A stretch of DNA of 64,000 nt from Azospirillum sp. (lineage in GTDB: Bacteria; Pseudomonadota; Alphaproteobacteria; Azospirillales; Azospirillaceae): the NCBI GenBank assembly GCA_016124535.1, contig WGNK01000047.1, positions 22,460-86,459 on the forward strand. The letters run 5' to 3'. Below, piece after piece: positions 28,651-37,484 of this stretch (position 1 is its first letter; each line of letters opens with the position of its first letter). The position numbers and the translations under genes are program-made. Below the pieces are notes generated by a model that searched no databases, was not told the DNA's origin, and worked only from the letters and a program-made list of their open reading frames with translations.

Positions 28651-29841
28651 GTGAAGAGCGATAACTTATCCACCGCAACCACGGTCGCCGGCGGCTGTTG
28701 CGCCATGGCGATCGCCCTGGGGATCGGCCGGTTCGGCTATACGCCGATGCTGCCGGCGATGCAGGCGGGCGGCGGGCTGACGCTGGAGGCGGCCGGCGGG
28801 TTGGCCTCGCTCAACTTCGTCGGCTACCTGGTCGGCGCCTTCGCCGCCGCCGCGGTGCCCCGCGGCGCGGTGCGCAGCTGGGTATTCCGACTGGTGCTGA
28901 CGGCGAGCCTGGCGACCACCGCCGGGATGGCCACCATCCCCTCGGTCCCGCTGTGGGGCGCCTTGCGCCTGCTGTCCGGGGTCGCCAGCGGCGGCGTCTT
29001 CGTGCTCAGCAGCGCCATCGTGCTCGACCGCTTGGCCAGCCAGGGCCGCAGCCACCTGGCTTGGGTACATTTCGCCGGGATCGGCACCGGCATCGCGCTG
29101 TCCACCTTCGCCATCGTCGTGCTCGGCCTTGCCGAACACTGGCGCCAGGGTTGGCTCGCCCTTGGCGCAACCGGGCTGGTGCTGTCGGTGCCATGTTGGC
29201 CCGGCGTCCAGGACCGGCCCGAGCCGGCAGCGCCGGCCGCCAGCAGTCCTTCGGCCACGCCCCGGCGCAGTGGCATCCGCTGGCTGTTCCTGGCGCTGGT
29301 CGCGGCCTATTTCTTCGAGGGCGCCGGCTATATCGTCACCGGCACCTTCCTGGTCGCGATCGTCAAATCGACCGCTGGCCTGGAACCGCTGGCCGGAACC
29401 GTCTGGATCGTGGTCGGGCTGGCGGCGGCGCCGTCGTGCTGGCTGTGGCTGAAAATCGCCGGGCGCCTGGGCGAGCTCAATGCCCTGATCGCCTGTTTCG
29501 CGGTCCAGGCGCTGGGCATCGCCCTGCCGCTGGTGTCGGCCAGCGCCGCCGCAGCCCTCGGCGGCGCGGTCCTGTTCGGGGGCACTTTCCTCGCCATCGC
29601 CATGCTGATGGTCGGTTATGGCTCCAGCGTCTCCGGTCTGGCCCGCGGGCCGGCGGTCAGTCTGATGACGGTGTCGTTCAGCCTGGGCCAGATGCTCGGG
29701 CCGTTGATGGCGGCGCGCCTCGCCGCCGGCCCTGCGGGATTCGCGCCGGCGCTGGAGGCCGCCGCGGCTCTGGTGGTGCTGGGCATCGGATTGATGGTCG
29801 CCGGCCGCGCACTCGACCGCAGGAGGGAGGCAGAGATATGA
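28651..29841 (+). CDS. YbfB/YjiJ-family MFS transporter
   Basis: A 396-residue transporter with about twelve hydrophobic segments. The N-terminal signature AIALGIGRFGYTPMLPAM (GRF-Y-P) is typical of the YbfB/YjiJ branch. The start is GTG 28651, with a G-rich site six bases upstream. The substrate is unknown. The stop overlaps the next start (ATGA), so the exported protein that follows is co-expressed. Confidence 0.88.
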   Translation: MKSDNLSTATTVAGGCCAMAIALGIGRFGYTPMLPAMQAGGGLTLEAAGGLASLNFVGYLVGAFAAAAVPRGAVRSWVFRLVLTASLATTAGMATIPSVPLWGALRLLSGVASGGVFVLSSAIVLDRLASQGRSHLAWVHFAGIGTGIALSTFAIVVLGLAEHWRQGWLALGATGLVLSVPCWPGVQDRPEPAAPAASSPSATPRRSGIRWLFLALVAAYFFEGAGYIVTGTFLVAIVKSTAGLEPLAGTVWIVVGLAAAPSCWLWLKIAGRLGELNALIACFAVQALGIALPLVSASAAAALGGAVLFGGTFLAIAMLMVGYGSSVSGLARGPAVSLMTVSFSLGQMLGPLMAARLAAGPAGFAPALEAAAALVVLGIGLMVAGRALDRRREAEI

Positions 29842-30557
29842 ACACCGGGATATCGATCGCCGGGATAGTACGCCGCGGCCTGGTCGCGGCCATGTTGGCG
29901 GCAACCGTAAGCGCCGCCCCAGCCACCGTCGCAGCCCAGGGCATGCCGGCCTGGCCGGACAGCTTCGAGGCCCGGCTGGAGGCGCTGGCCCTGATCCAGA
30001 CCCTGAACGGCACGATTCTGGCCAGCCCCAGCGCAACCCGCAGCCTGGAGGAGTGGTGCCGCGACCACGCCCTCGCCCCCGAGCCCCGAATCATCGCGCG
30101 CCGGGTCGACCCGGCGGCCAAACCGATCAGCCCCGAGCAGCGCCGACGCCTTCAGATTGACGACCAGGAGCCGGTCAAATTCCGCCGGGTGCAATTGCGC
30201 TGCGGCGACCGCGTGCTGTCGGAGGCGGACAACTGGTACGTGCCCGGCCGGCTGACCCCGGAAATGAACACCGCCCTCGAAACCACCGAAGCGCCGTTCG
30301 GCAAGGTGGTGCGCCCGCTCGGCCCGTGGCGGCGCACGGTTGCTGCGGTGATGCTGTGGTCGCCCCTGCCCGAAGGCTGGCCGGCCGGCCGGCTGCCGGC
30401 CGCCGCCACCGGTCCGCTCGAAATTCCCCAAGCCCTGTTCGAACACCGGGCGGTGCTGTCGACCTCGGACAACCTGCCGTTCTCCGAGGTGGTCGAAACC
30501 TATCAGCGGCAGATCCTGGCCTTCCCCTGCGTCGTCAGCGGCTGCCCCGCGCGCTGA
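29838..30557 (+). CDS. Exported chorismate-lyase-like (UbiC/UTRA fold) protein
   Basis: A 239-residue protein with a signal peptide (RRGLVAAMLAATVSAAPA, likely cleaved after VAAQ or nearby). The mature part shows features of the chorismate-lyase fold: ILASPSATRSLEEWC, PVKFRRVQLRCGDRVLSEAD, WYVPGRLTPEM and APFGKVVRPLG. UbiC enzymes are cytoplasmic, so an exported relative probably does not make 4-hydroxybenzoate for ubiquinone. It has three or four Cys, including a C-x5-C end (CVVSGC). It is translationally coupled to the MFS transporter; the pair may handle one compound (inference). Confidence 0.6.
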   Translation: MNTGISIAGIVRRGLVAAMLAATVSAAPATVAAQGMPAWPDSFEARLEALALIQTLNGTILASPSATRSLEEWCRDHALAPEPRIIARRVDPAAKPISPEQRRRLQIDDQEPVKFRRVQLRCGDRVLSEADNWYVPGRLTPEMNTALETTEAPFGKVVRPLGPWRRTVAAVMLWSPLPEGWPAGRLPAAATGPLEIPQALFEHRAVLSTSDNLPFSEVVETYQRQILAFPCVVSGCPAR

Positions 30558-30574
30558 CCGGCCCGGCGGGCCGG
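30558..30574. terminator. GC palindrome between convergent genes
   Basis: CCGGCCCG-G-CGGGCCGG follows the stop of the exported protein immediately and precedes the end of the opposite gene by six bases. It may act as a bidirectional terminator. Confidence 0.35.
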
Positions 30575-30580
30575 GGCCGC

Positions 30581-31303
30581 TCACTCGCTCTGGCGCAGAT
30601 GCCGGACCAGCAGGCCGCGCGCGTCGATCAACTGCGACAGGCGCTCCCGGCACGGTAGCGCCCCGGTATCGGGGTGATAGACCGGCGCAAGCTCGCGGAA
30701 CCGGCGCGCCACCGCCCGCTCGTCGAGTTCGTGAGGGTCGCCGAATCCCATGATCCGGGCCGCCTCCGCGAGGGTTTGCGGGCCACCGTCGAGCGGTCGA
30801 AAGGCCAGGCGCGCCAGCGCCGACGCCAGCAGGCCGGCACGCTGCTCCAGCCGGTCACAAGCCTCGGCCAGCCGCGCAGCCTGTTCGTCCGGCACCAGGC
30901 GCCAGCCGCTCGCCCCGCCGCCGAGCGCCAAGGCCACGGCCAGTGCCTGGCGCAGCGCGCCGTGGCTGTAACCGGCGGTCAGCCAGGCGGTGAGTTTGGC
31001 CGGGCTCGCGCCGTTTTCGTAACCAGCGCCGGGATCTGCAACCGCAGCACGCACTGCCGGATCGACCAGGGCAAAGACCAGTTCGATCAGCGACGAGACG
31101 GTGGCGTGGCGGCGCAAACACAGCCGCAGCACCGCGGCGCGAAAAGACGGCGGACAGGACACCCGATACTCGGTCCGCGCCGCCGGCAAACCGGCCGGAC
31201 GCACCGGCGCCAGGCGCGACTCGACGCCACCGGAAACCGCCGCGTCGAAGCCATCGGGAGGAGCCATCGCTGCCTCGCAGCTGAATGCGGAGACGTCAAT
31301 CAT
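30581..31303 (-). CDS. Protein with degenerate C-terminal J-domain
   Basis: A 240-residue soluble protein. The last 70 residues look like a J-domain: EAARIMGFGDPHELDERAVA, RRFRELAPVYHPDTG (with the HPD triad needed to stimulate Hsp70) and RERLSQLIDARGLLVRHL. The N-terminal two thirds are helical and Ala/Leu-rich with no family I recognise. A role as a DnaK co-chaperone is possible. It is monocistronic. The start is taken as ATG 31303; ATG 31267 is the alternative. Confidence 0.65.
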   Translation of the reverse strand: MIDVSAFSCEAAMAPPDGFDAAVSGGVESRLAPVRPAGLPAARTEYRVSCPPSFRAAVLRLCLRRHATVSSLIELVFALVDPAVRAAVADPGAGYENGASPAKLTAWLTAGYSHGALRQALAVALALGGGASGWRLVPDEQAARLAEACDRLEQRAGLLASALARLAFRPLDGGPQTLAEAARIMGFGDPHELDERAVARRFRELAPVYHPDTGALPCRERLSQLIDARGLLVRHLRQSE

Positions 31304-31441
31304 GAAAACGCGTATTAACCACGCGCCGCTTCAGCTTACGTGGAAGAAAAGCTAGCGTCAATATCGGATTTCGATCTACGGCGGCCCGGCGTCGTCGCGG
31401 TCTTCGGTAATTTTGAGCCTCGCCGGTGGAATACCGTTCAA

Positions 31442-31473
31442 GCGAGCCGGCCGAATGTTGTCAGCCGGCTCGC
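31442..31473 (-). terminator. Hairpin terminator of the small secreted protein gene
   Basis: A perfect 10-bp stem (GCGAGCCGGC with GCCGGCTCGC) and a 12-base loop, 20 bases after the stop on the minus strand, followed by CTTGAAC. Confidence 0.55.
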
Positions 31474-31492
31474 CCGGTTCGAGAGACGACGG

Positions 31493-31756
31493 CTATTTCC
31501 AGCCCGCTTCCGCTTCGCATGCGGTGCGCTCGGTGGGATGGCTCTTTTCCCACTGGGTAATCGACTGGGTCTCACTGCTTTCCATCTTGCCATTCATGCA
31601 GGTGCAGTAGGTAACCACCACCTCTTTCGATACTTTGGCGTCCGCATTGTCCGCGATGCACTTGGCGACCCACTTGGCATCGTCGGAATCCGCCCTGGCC
31701 GCGCCGCTCACCAGCGTAGCGGCCGCGAGAAGCAGACCAAACGCGATCGATTTCAT
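31493..31756 (-). CDS. Small secreted Cys-containing protein, function unknown
   Basis: An 87-residue protein starting at ATG 31756, with AGGAGG 7 bases upstream. The signal peptide (IAFGLLLAAATLVSGAARA) is followed by a 65-residue mature part with four Cys (KCIAD, YCTCMNG, ACEAE), probably oxidised in the periplasm. I do not recognise the family. It stands alone between two hairpin-rich regions. Confidence 0.75.
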   Translation of the reverse strand: MKSIAFGLLLAAATLVSGAARADSDDAKWVAKCIADNADAKVSKEVVVTYCTCMNGKMESSETQSITQWEKSHPTERTACEAEAGWK

Positions 31757-32114
31757 TATTTGCCTCCTGGATGGTTGGCCGGAATGGCCCGGCTCGGCGC
31801 CTCCCGCGCTCGAAGGCCAAGAATGACACAAGGGTTGAATCGGCGCCAGCCACTACAAGGACGGGGTTCAAAAATACCCGAAAGCGACCGCTATATTTTG
31901 GTTAGTTTAGAAGAATTTTTAATCTCATTCCCAATAATTGCTTGATAATTCGATATCTTATTCCCGCATAACGAAAGTTTATTCGAGCGCGAATCTTCTC
32001 GGCTCCGCCTCCGGCGGCGCCCCGCCGCTCCCGGCGGTCTTGACGCCAGCGGGCGCGAGGGCGCATTGAGAAACTAATGCGACAATGCTCCGTGGGACGG
32101 CGGAAAGGAAGTCG
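31757..32114. other. Intergenic region before glmM
   Basis: About 360 bases between divergent genes. An AT-rich block at 31890-31985 probably holds promoters; a GC-rich self-complementary block follows at 32003-32037 (CCTCCGGCGGCG and CCGCCGCTCCCGGCGG). No gene is supported. Confidence 0.5.
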
Positions 32115-33494
32115 ATGACCCGCCAACTGTTCGGTACCGACGGCATCCGCGGCACCGCCAATATCGATCCGATGACCGCGGAGACCGCTCTGCGCGTTGC
32201 CATGGCGAGCGCGCTGCAGTTCCGTCGCGGCGACCACCGCCACCGCGTGGTGATCGGCAAGGACACCCGTCTGTCGGGCTATCTGCTGGAACCGGCGCTG
32301 ACCGCCGGCTTCGTTTCGATGGGCATGGACGTGGTCCTGGTCGGACCCTTGCCGACTCCGGCGGTGGCGATGCTGACCCGCTCGCTGCGGGCGGATCTCG
32401 GCGTGATGATCTCGGCCTCGCACAATCCCTACCAGGACAACGGCATCAAGCTGTTCGGGCCGGACGGCTACAAGCTGAGCGACGACGTCGAGCGCGCGAT
32501 CGAGGCGCGTCTGGCGCTGCCGTTCGCGCCGGATCTGGCTGGCCCCGATCAGCTCGGCCGGGCCAGCCGGCTCGATGACGCCAGCGGTCGCTACATCGAA
32601 TATGTCAAGAACACCTTCCCGCGGGGCCTGCGCCTGGACGGCCTCAAGATCGCGGTCGATTGCGCCAATGGCGCCGCCTATCGGGTCGCGCCCAAGGTCC
32701 TCTACGAGCTGGGCGCCGTGGTGATTCCGATCGGCGTGACCCCGGACGGGCTCAATATCAACCACCAGTGCGGGGCAACCGCGCCGGACCAGCTGCGCGA
32801 GCAGGTGGTGGCCCACGGCGCCGATATCGGCCTCGCGCTTGATGGCGACGCCGACCGCCTGATCGTGGTCGACGAGGCCGGTCGGGTAGTCGACGGCGAC
32901 CAGCTGATGGCGCTGGTGGCCTCGTCCTGGGCGGCGGGCGGACGCCTCGGCGGCGGCGGCGTGGTCGCCACCGTGATGTCCAATCTTGGATTCGAGCGGT
33001 TCATGAACGGGCTCGGCCTCGCCCTGGTCCGCACCCCGGTCGGTGACCGCTACGTCGTCGAGCGGATGCGCGACGGCGGCTATAATGTCGGCGGCGAACA
33101 ATCCGGCCATATCGTGCTGAGCGATTATTCGACCACCGGCGACGGCCTGATCGCGGCGTTGCAGGTGCTGGCGGTGGTCCAGACCAGCGGCCGTCCGGCC
33201 AGCGAGGTCGGCCGGGTGTTCGAGCCGGTGCCTCAGAAATTGTCCAACCTGCGCTACGATACCAAGGCGGTTGCCGCGCCGCCGCTCGAACAGTCTGCGG
33301 TGCAGCAGGCGATCCGCGACGCCGAAGCCTGCCTCGGCCGCAACGGCCGCCTGTTGATCCGCAAATCGGGCACCGAGCCGGTGATCCGGGTGATGGCGGA
33401 AGGTGACGACGCGGCCCTGGTCGACCGCGTGGTCGGCGATGTGATTTCGGCCTTGCGGGTCGCGACCGCGCCCGCGGCAGAGGCCGCGGCATGA
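32115..33494 (+). CDS. glmM: Phosphoglucosamine mutase
   Basis: A 459-residue enzyme that converts glucosamine-6-phosphate to glucosamine-1-phosphate for peptidoglycan and lipopolysaccharide precursors. Signatures are RQLFGTDGIRGTAN at the start, the phosphoserine loop MISASHNPYQDNGIK, the metal loop LDGDADRLIVVD, the GGEQSGHIVLSDY sugar-binding loop and the RKSGTEPVIRVM phosphate loop. The start is ATG 32115 and not the longer frame at 32085. It overlaps thiD by ATGA. ftsH and folP, common neighbours elsewhere, are not upstream. Confidence 0.97.
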   Translation: MTRQLFGTDGIRGTANIDPMTAETALRVAMASALQFRRGDHRHRVVIGKDTRLSGYLLEPALTAGFVSMGMDVVLVGPLPTPAVAMLTRSLRADLGVMISASHNPYQDNGIKLFGPDGYKLSDDVERAIEARLALPFAPDLAGPDQLGRASRLDDASGRYIEYVKNTFPRGLRLDGLKIAVDCANGAAYRVAPKVLYELGAVVIPIGVTPDGLNINHQCGATAPDQLREQVVAHGADIGLALDGDADRLIVVDEAGRVVDGDQLMALVASSWAAGGRLGGGGVVATVMSNLGFERFMNGLGLALVRTPVGDRYVVERMRDGGYNVGGEQSGHIVLSDYSTTGDGLIAALQVLAVVQTSGRPASEVGRVFEPVPQKLSNLRYDTKAVAAPPLEQSAVQQAIRDAEACLGRNGRLLIRKSGTEPVIRVMAEGDDAALVDRVVGDVISALRVATAPAAEAAA

Positions 33495-34291
33495 GGGGTC
33501 GGGTTCTGGTCATTGCCGGGTCGGATTCCGGCGGTGGCGCCGGCATCCAGGCGGACATCAAGACGGTGACCGCGCTGGGTGGCTACGCCGCGACGGCGAT
33601 CACGGCACTCACCGCCCAGAACACCCGGGTGGTGGACGGCATCTTCCCGATCGCGCCGGACTTCGTTGCCCGGCAGATCCGCGTGGTCTTGCAGGATATC
33701 GGCGCCGACGCGATCAAGATCGGCATGCTCGGCGGCACCGCGATCATCGAGGCCGTGGCGGAAGAACTGGACGGCTGCGGCATCGGCATCCCGCTGGTGC
33801 TGGATCCGGTGATGGTCGCCAAGAGCGGCACTTTCCTGCTGCAGCCGGAGGCCGTGCTGTCGCTCAAGCAGCGCCTGATGGTCCGGGCCACGGTCGCGAC
33901 CCCCAATATCCCGGAAGCCGAAGCACTGACCGGCATGGAGATCCGCGATCTCGAGGCGATGCGCCATGCCGCCGGACTGATCCTCAGCCTGGGGCCGACC
34001 GCGGTTCTGCTCAAGGGCGGCCACATGGAGGGGCCGGTGGTCTGCGACCTTCTGGTCACCGAGGAAGGCGAGGCGCTGTTCGAGTCGCAGCGGATCAAAA
34101 CGCCCCACGACCACGGCACCGGCTGTACCCTGGCCTCGGCAACCGCCGCCGGCATCGCCCAGGGGCTGACCATCCACGACGCCGTCGCCCGCGCCCGCGC
34201 CTATGTCCATCAGGCGATTCTGCACGCCCCCGGCTTCGGCCATGGCCGCGGTCCACTGGGCCACGGCTTCACGATCAGGCCGTTTCCCTGA
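33491..34291 (+). CDS. thiD: Hydroxymethylpyrimidine / phosphomethylpyrimidine kinase
   Basis: A 266-residue ribokinase-fold enzyme of thiamine synthesis that phosphorylates HMP twice. It has VLVIAGSDSGGGAGIQADIK at the N terminus, LDPVMVAKSG, and the anion-hole segment HDHGTGCTLASATAAGIAQG with the catalytic Asp. It is coupled to glmM by an ATGA overlap. Its last 17 bases overlap the end of the convergent cobC gene. Confidence 0.97.
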   Translation: MRGRVLVIAGSDSGGGAGIQADIKTVTALGGYAATAITALTAQNTRVVDGIFPIAPDFVARQIRVVLQDIGADAIKIGMLGGTAIIEAVAEELDGCGIGIPLVLDPVMVAKSGTFLLQPEAVLSLKQRLMVRATVATPNIPEAEALTGMEIRDLEAMRHAAGLILSLGPTAVLLKGGHMEGPVVCDLLVTEEGEALFESQRIKTPHDHGTGCTLASATAAGIAQGLTIHDAVARARAYVHQAILHAPGFGHGRGPLGHGFTIRPFP

Positions 34292-35285
34292 CCGGACCCA
34301 GGCACGCGGCCAAACGCTCCAGCCCGCCCCGGTCCGGCGGCAGGCCGAGCCGCAGCCAGGACGGCCGGGCCGAAAAACGGCGCAGCAGGATGCCGGCCCG
34401 TCCGCAGCGGTCATAGATCTCGCCGGCGTCCGCACTCTCGATCAGGCGGAACAGCGGCGTGCCGCCGACCACGCCGAGGCCGGCTTGGGTCAAAACCCGG
34501 TCCAACTCCGCCGCCGCCGCCGTCAGGCGCCGCCGGGTTTCGGCGATCCAGGCGGGGTCGGCCAGCGCCTGGATCGCCACGACGTGCGCCGGACCCGACA
34601 CCGCCCATGGCCCCAAGCTGCCGGCCAGGGCCGCCACCAGCGCCGGCGCTGCCGCGGCAAAGCCGAGACGAAGACCGGCCAAGCCAAAGAATTTGCCGAA
34701 TGATCGGATCACGACCAGACCGCCCTGGCCCGTGGCCGGCGCAACGCTGAGTTCGGGCGCGGTTTCGCCAAAGGCCTCGTCGACCACCAGCAGGCCGTCG
34801 ACCGCCGCCATTCGGCGGGCCAAGGCCACCAGATCCGCCGGTTGGCGGGTCCGGCCGTCGGGATTATTGGGATTGACCACCACGACATAGCGGTAATGCC
34901 CGCCATCGTCGGGCAGCCCCGCGACCTCGGCTGCGTCATGGCCGGCCAGCCGCCAGCACCGGACATGCTCGCCATAGGTCGGCCCAACCACCGCGACCGG
35001 CCCCGGCGGCAGCAGTCGCGGCAAGAGCTGGATCAGCGCCTGGGAACCCGCCGCCGCAACCAGGCAATCGGGATCCGGCACGCGGTAAAATCCGGCCGCG
35101 ACGGCGTTGAGCCGCGCCAGCGCCGCGCTGCCGGGCAAGCGCTGCCAGCAGTCGGTAGGAAAGACCGGCAGCGGATAGGGCCAGGGGTTGATCCCGGTCG
35201 ACAAATCCAGCCAGCCGGCCGCCGGCCGGCCGAACAGCAGCTCAGCCTGGTCGAGCCCGCCGCCGTGCTCAAGCCCGGTGATCAC
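34275..35285 (-). CDS. cobC: Threonine-phosphate decarboxylase of cobalamin synthesis
   Basis: A 336-residue PLP enzyme that makes aminopropanol phosphate for the cobalamin lower loop. It shows LEHGGGLDQAELLFG, WLDLSTGINPWPYP, VVVNPNNPDGR, and the PLP lysine in IRSFGKFFGLAGLRLGF. GTG 35285 is preferred; the TTG at 35300 lies inside a repeat element. No other cob genes are adjacent. A general aminotransferase is less likely because of the HGG and STGINP motifs. Confidence 0.9.
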   Translation of the reverse strand: MITGLEHGGGLDQAELLFGRPAAGWLDLSTGINPWPYPLPVFPTDCWQRLPGSAALARLNAVAAGFYRVPDPDCLVAAAGSQALIQLLPRLLPPGPVAVVGPTYGEHVRCWRLAGHDAAEVAGLPDDGGHYRYVVVVNPNNPDGRTRQPADLVALARRMAAVDGLLVVDEAFGETAPELSVAPATGQGGLVVIRSFGKFFGLAGLRLGFAAAAPALVAALAGSLGPWAVSGPAHVVAIQALADPAWIAETRRRLTAAAAELDRVLTQAGLGVVGGTPLFRLIESADAGEIYDRCGRAGILLRRFSARPSWLRLGLPPDRGGLERLAACLGPVRETA

Positions 35286-35290
35286 ATCAA

Positions 35291-35342
35291 GGGTTTCCAA
35301 AGGTCCCCGGCCCTTGGCGGGGTCGCAGGGGCAAAGCCCCTG
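35291..35342 (+). repeat. REP-like intergenic repeat, copy A
   Basis: A stretch beginning GGGTTTCCAAAGG and ending in the hairpin CAGGGGCAAAGCCCCTG. It aligns over about 52 bases to copy B at 59699-59750 with a few mismatches and two single-base gaps. It fills the gap between cobC and the aminotransferase gene. Confidence 0.7.
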
Positions 35343-35349
35343 CTTCCGT

Positions 35350-36552
35350 TCACCGCAACGCCGCGCAGGCGCGCTGGATGCGCATACAGGCCTCTTCCAG
35401 CGCCGCGGTCGAGGTCGCGTAGGAGATGCGGAAGAACGGGCCCATGCCGAAGGCCGAGCCCTGGACCACCGCCACGCCTTCGGCTTCCAGAAGATAGGTC
35501 ACGAAGTCCTCGTCGGTGGCGATCACCTTGCCGCCCGGAGCCTTCATGCCGATCGTGCCGGCGCAGCACGGATAGACGTAGAACGCGCCTTCCGGGCGGT
35601 GGCAGCGGATACCCTTGGCCTGGTTCAGCATCGACACCACCAGATCGCGGCGCTGGCGGAACACCTCGGCGCGCTCGGTAATGAAATCCTGCGGACCGTT
35701 CAGCGCCTCGACCGCCGCGGCTTGACTGATCGAGCTGGGGTTGCTGGTGCTCTGGCTCTGGACCATCGCCATCGCCTTGATCAGCTTGGCCGGGCCGCCG
35801 GCATAGCCGATCCGCCAGCCGGTCATGGCATAGGCCTTGGACACGCCGTTGACCGTCAGCGTGCGCTCGTAGAGCTTGGGCTCGATCTGGGCCGGGGTGG
35901 TAAAGCTGAACCCGTCATAGACCAGGTGCTCGTACATGTCGTCGCTCATCACCCAGACCTGGGGGTGACGCAGCAGCACGTCGGTCAGCGCCTTCATCTC
36001 CTCGGCGGTATAGGCAGCCCCGGTCGGATTGTTGGGCGAGTTCAGGATCAGCCATTTGGTCTTGGGCGTGATCGCGCGTTCGAGGTCTTCCGGCTGCAGC
36101 TTGAAGCCGCTCTCCGCCGGACATTCGATCGCAACCGGCGTGCCTTCCGCGAGTTCGACCATGTCCGGATAGGACACCCAATAGGGCGCCGGGATGATCA
36201 CCTCGTCGCCTTGATCCAGGGTCGCGATCAGGGCGTTGTAGAGCACCTGCTTGCCGCCGGTGCCGACGGTGATCTGTTCGGGCGTGTAATCGAGGCCATT
36301 TTCGCGCTTGAACTTGGCGCAAATCGCCTTCTTCAGCGCCGGGGTGCCATCGACCGCGGTATATTTGGTATCGCCGGCCTGGATGGCGCGGACCGCCGCC
36401 TGCTTGATGTTTTCCGGAGTATCGAAGTCGGGCTCACCGGCGCCGAGACCGATCACGTCCTGACCCGCCGCTTTCAGTTCGCGGGCCTTGTTGGTCACGG
36501 CAATGGTCGGCGACGGCTTGATCCGGGCCAGACGCGAGGCAAGGATCGGCAT
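35350..36552 (-). CDS. aspC: Aspartate aminotransferase (class I)
   Basis: A 400-residue PLP aminotransferase moving amino groups between aspartate and 2-oxoglutarate; in alphaproteobacteria this type may also act on prephenate. Key parts: GLGAGEPDFDTP, SPNNPTGAAY, VWVMSDDMYEHLVYDG and the PLP lysine in NGVSKAYAMTGWRIGYAGG, with FFRISYATS supplying the substrate-binding Arg. The start is ATG 36552 (MPILASRLARIKPS). It is monocistronic. Confidence 0.95.
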   Translation of the reverse strand: MPILASRLARIKPSPTIAVTNKARELKAAGQDVIGLGAGEPDFDTPENIKQAAVRAIQAGDTKYTAVDGTPALKKAICAKFKRENGLDYTPEQITVGTGGKQVLYNALIATLDQGDEVIIPAPYWVSYPDMVELAEGTPVAIECPAESGFKLQPEDLERAITPKTKWLILNSPNNPTGAAYTAEEMKALTDVLLRHPQVWVMSDDMYEHLVYDGFSFTTPAQIEPKLYERTLTVNGVSKAYAMTGWRIGYAGGPAKLIKAMAMVQSQSTSNPSSISQAAAVEALNGPQDFITERAEVFRQRRDLVVSMLNQAKGIRCHRPEGAFYVYPCCAGTIGMKAPGGKVIATDEDFVTYLLEAEGVAVVQGSAFGMGPFFRISYATSTAALEEACMRIQRACAALR

Positions 36553-36749
36553 GGCGTTGACGGCCTTTCAATAAACGGTCGAGAGCTCTGCGGAGCGGGA
36601 CCTTACGCCCCGGCCGGAGCCGGTGCAAGAGGCCCGAGCCGAGGGCCGCGCCAAGTCAGAGCGCGTTTGAATCGTCTGGAACGCCGGCATAAACGCCCCA
36701 TCTGCGGTTCAGGATGACGTGGTCCGGTTCCCCCACTATGATGGCGCGC

Positions 36750-37470
36750 ATGGCTGATTCGGGAAAAAAGCTGCCAAGCACACTCGCTTCCGACGGCGAG
36801 GTCGACGCATTTCTGCGCAAGATCGCGGCGACGCCGGTGGTGCGCGCCGGCGGTCGGCGGGGACGGCTGATCTTTGCGATGGACGCCACCGCCAGCCGCC
36901 AGCCGACCTGGGACCGCGCCTGCCACATCCAGAGCGAGATGTTCGAGGCGACCGCAGCGCTCGGCGGGCTGGATATCCAACTGACTTATTTTCGCGGCTT
37001 TCGCGAGTGCAAGGCGAGCTCCTGGATCGGCACTGCCGTTGAGTTGCAACGGCGGATGAGCAAAGTGTCCTGCCAGGCTGGACATACCCAGATCTGCCGG
37101 GTCCTGACCCACGCCCTGAATGAGACCCGCAAATCCAGGGTCGATGCCGTGGTGTTCGTCGGCGATTGCATGGAGGAGGACATCGACGAGCTGTGCCACC
37201 GCGCCGGTGAACTGGGTGTCCTGGGAGTGCCGGTGTTCTTGTTCCAGGAACGCTCCGACCCGATCGCCAAGCGCGCATTCCAGGAGGTCGCCCGGCTGAC
37301 CCGCGGCGCTTATTGCCGCTTCGATCTGTCGAGTGCCCGCCAGCTCCAGGACCTGCTGGCGGCGGTGGCGGTCTACGCCGCGGGCGGCCGCGCCGCGCTG
37401 GAGGATTTCGGCCGCCGCCGCGGCGGCGAGACGGTCCGCCTGCTGACCGCCCAGGTCGGCGGCGCCTGAG
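36750..37470 (+). CDS. VWA-domain protein, copy 1
   Basis: A 239-residue cytoplasmic protein with a von Willebrand A domain. The metal-site motif DxTxS is in FAMDATASRQPTWD; the other parts of the fold are QLTYFRGF, the CQAGHTQICR loop and VVFVGDCMEED with a conserved acidic residue. A C-terminal segment ends LLAAVAVYAAGGRAALEDF. The start is taken as ATG 36750 (MADSGKKL); ATG 36738 and 36741 are alternatives. The membrane J-domain gene starts 15 bases downstream. Together they form unit 1 of a tandem duplication. VWA proteins commonly bind partner proteins; the partner here is unknown. Confidence 0.8.
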
Positions 37471-37484
37471 CCGATGCCGGGACA

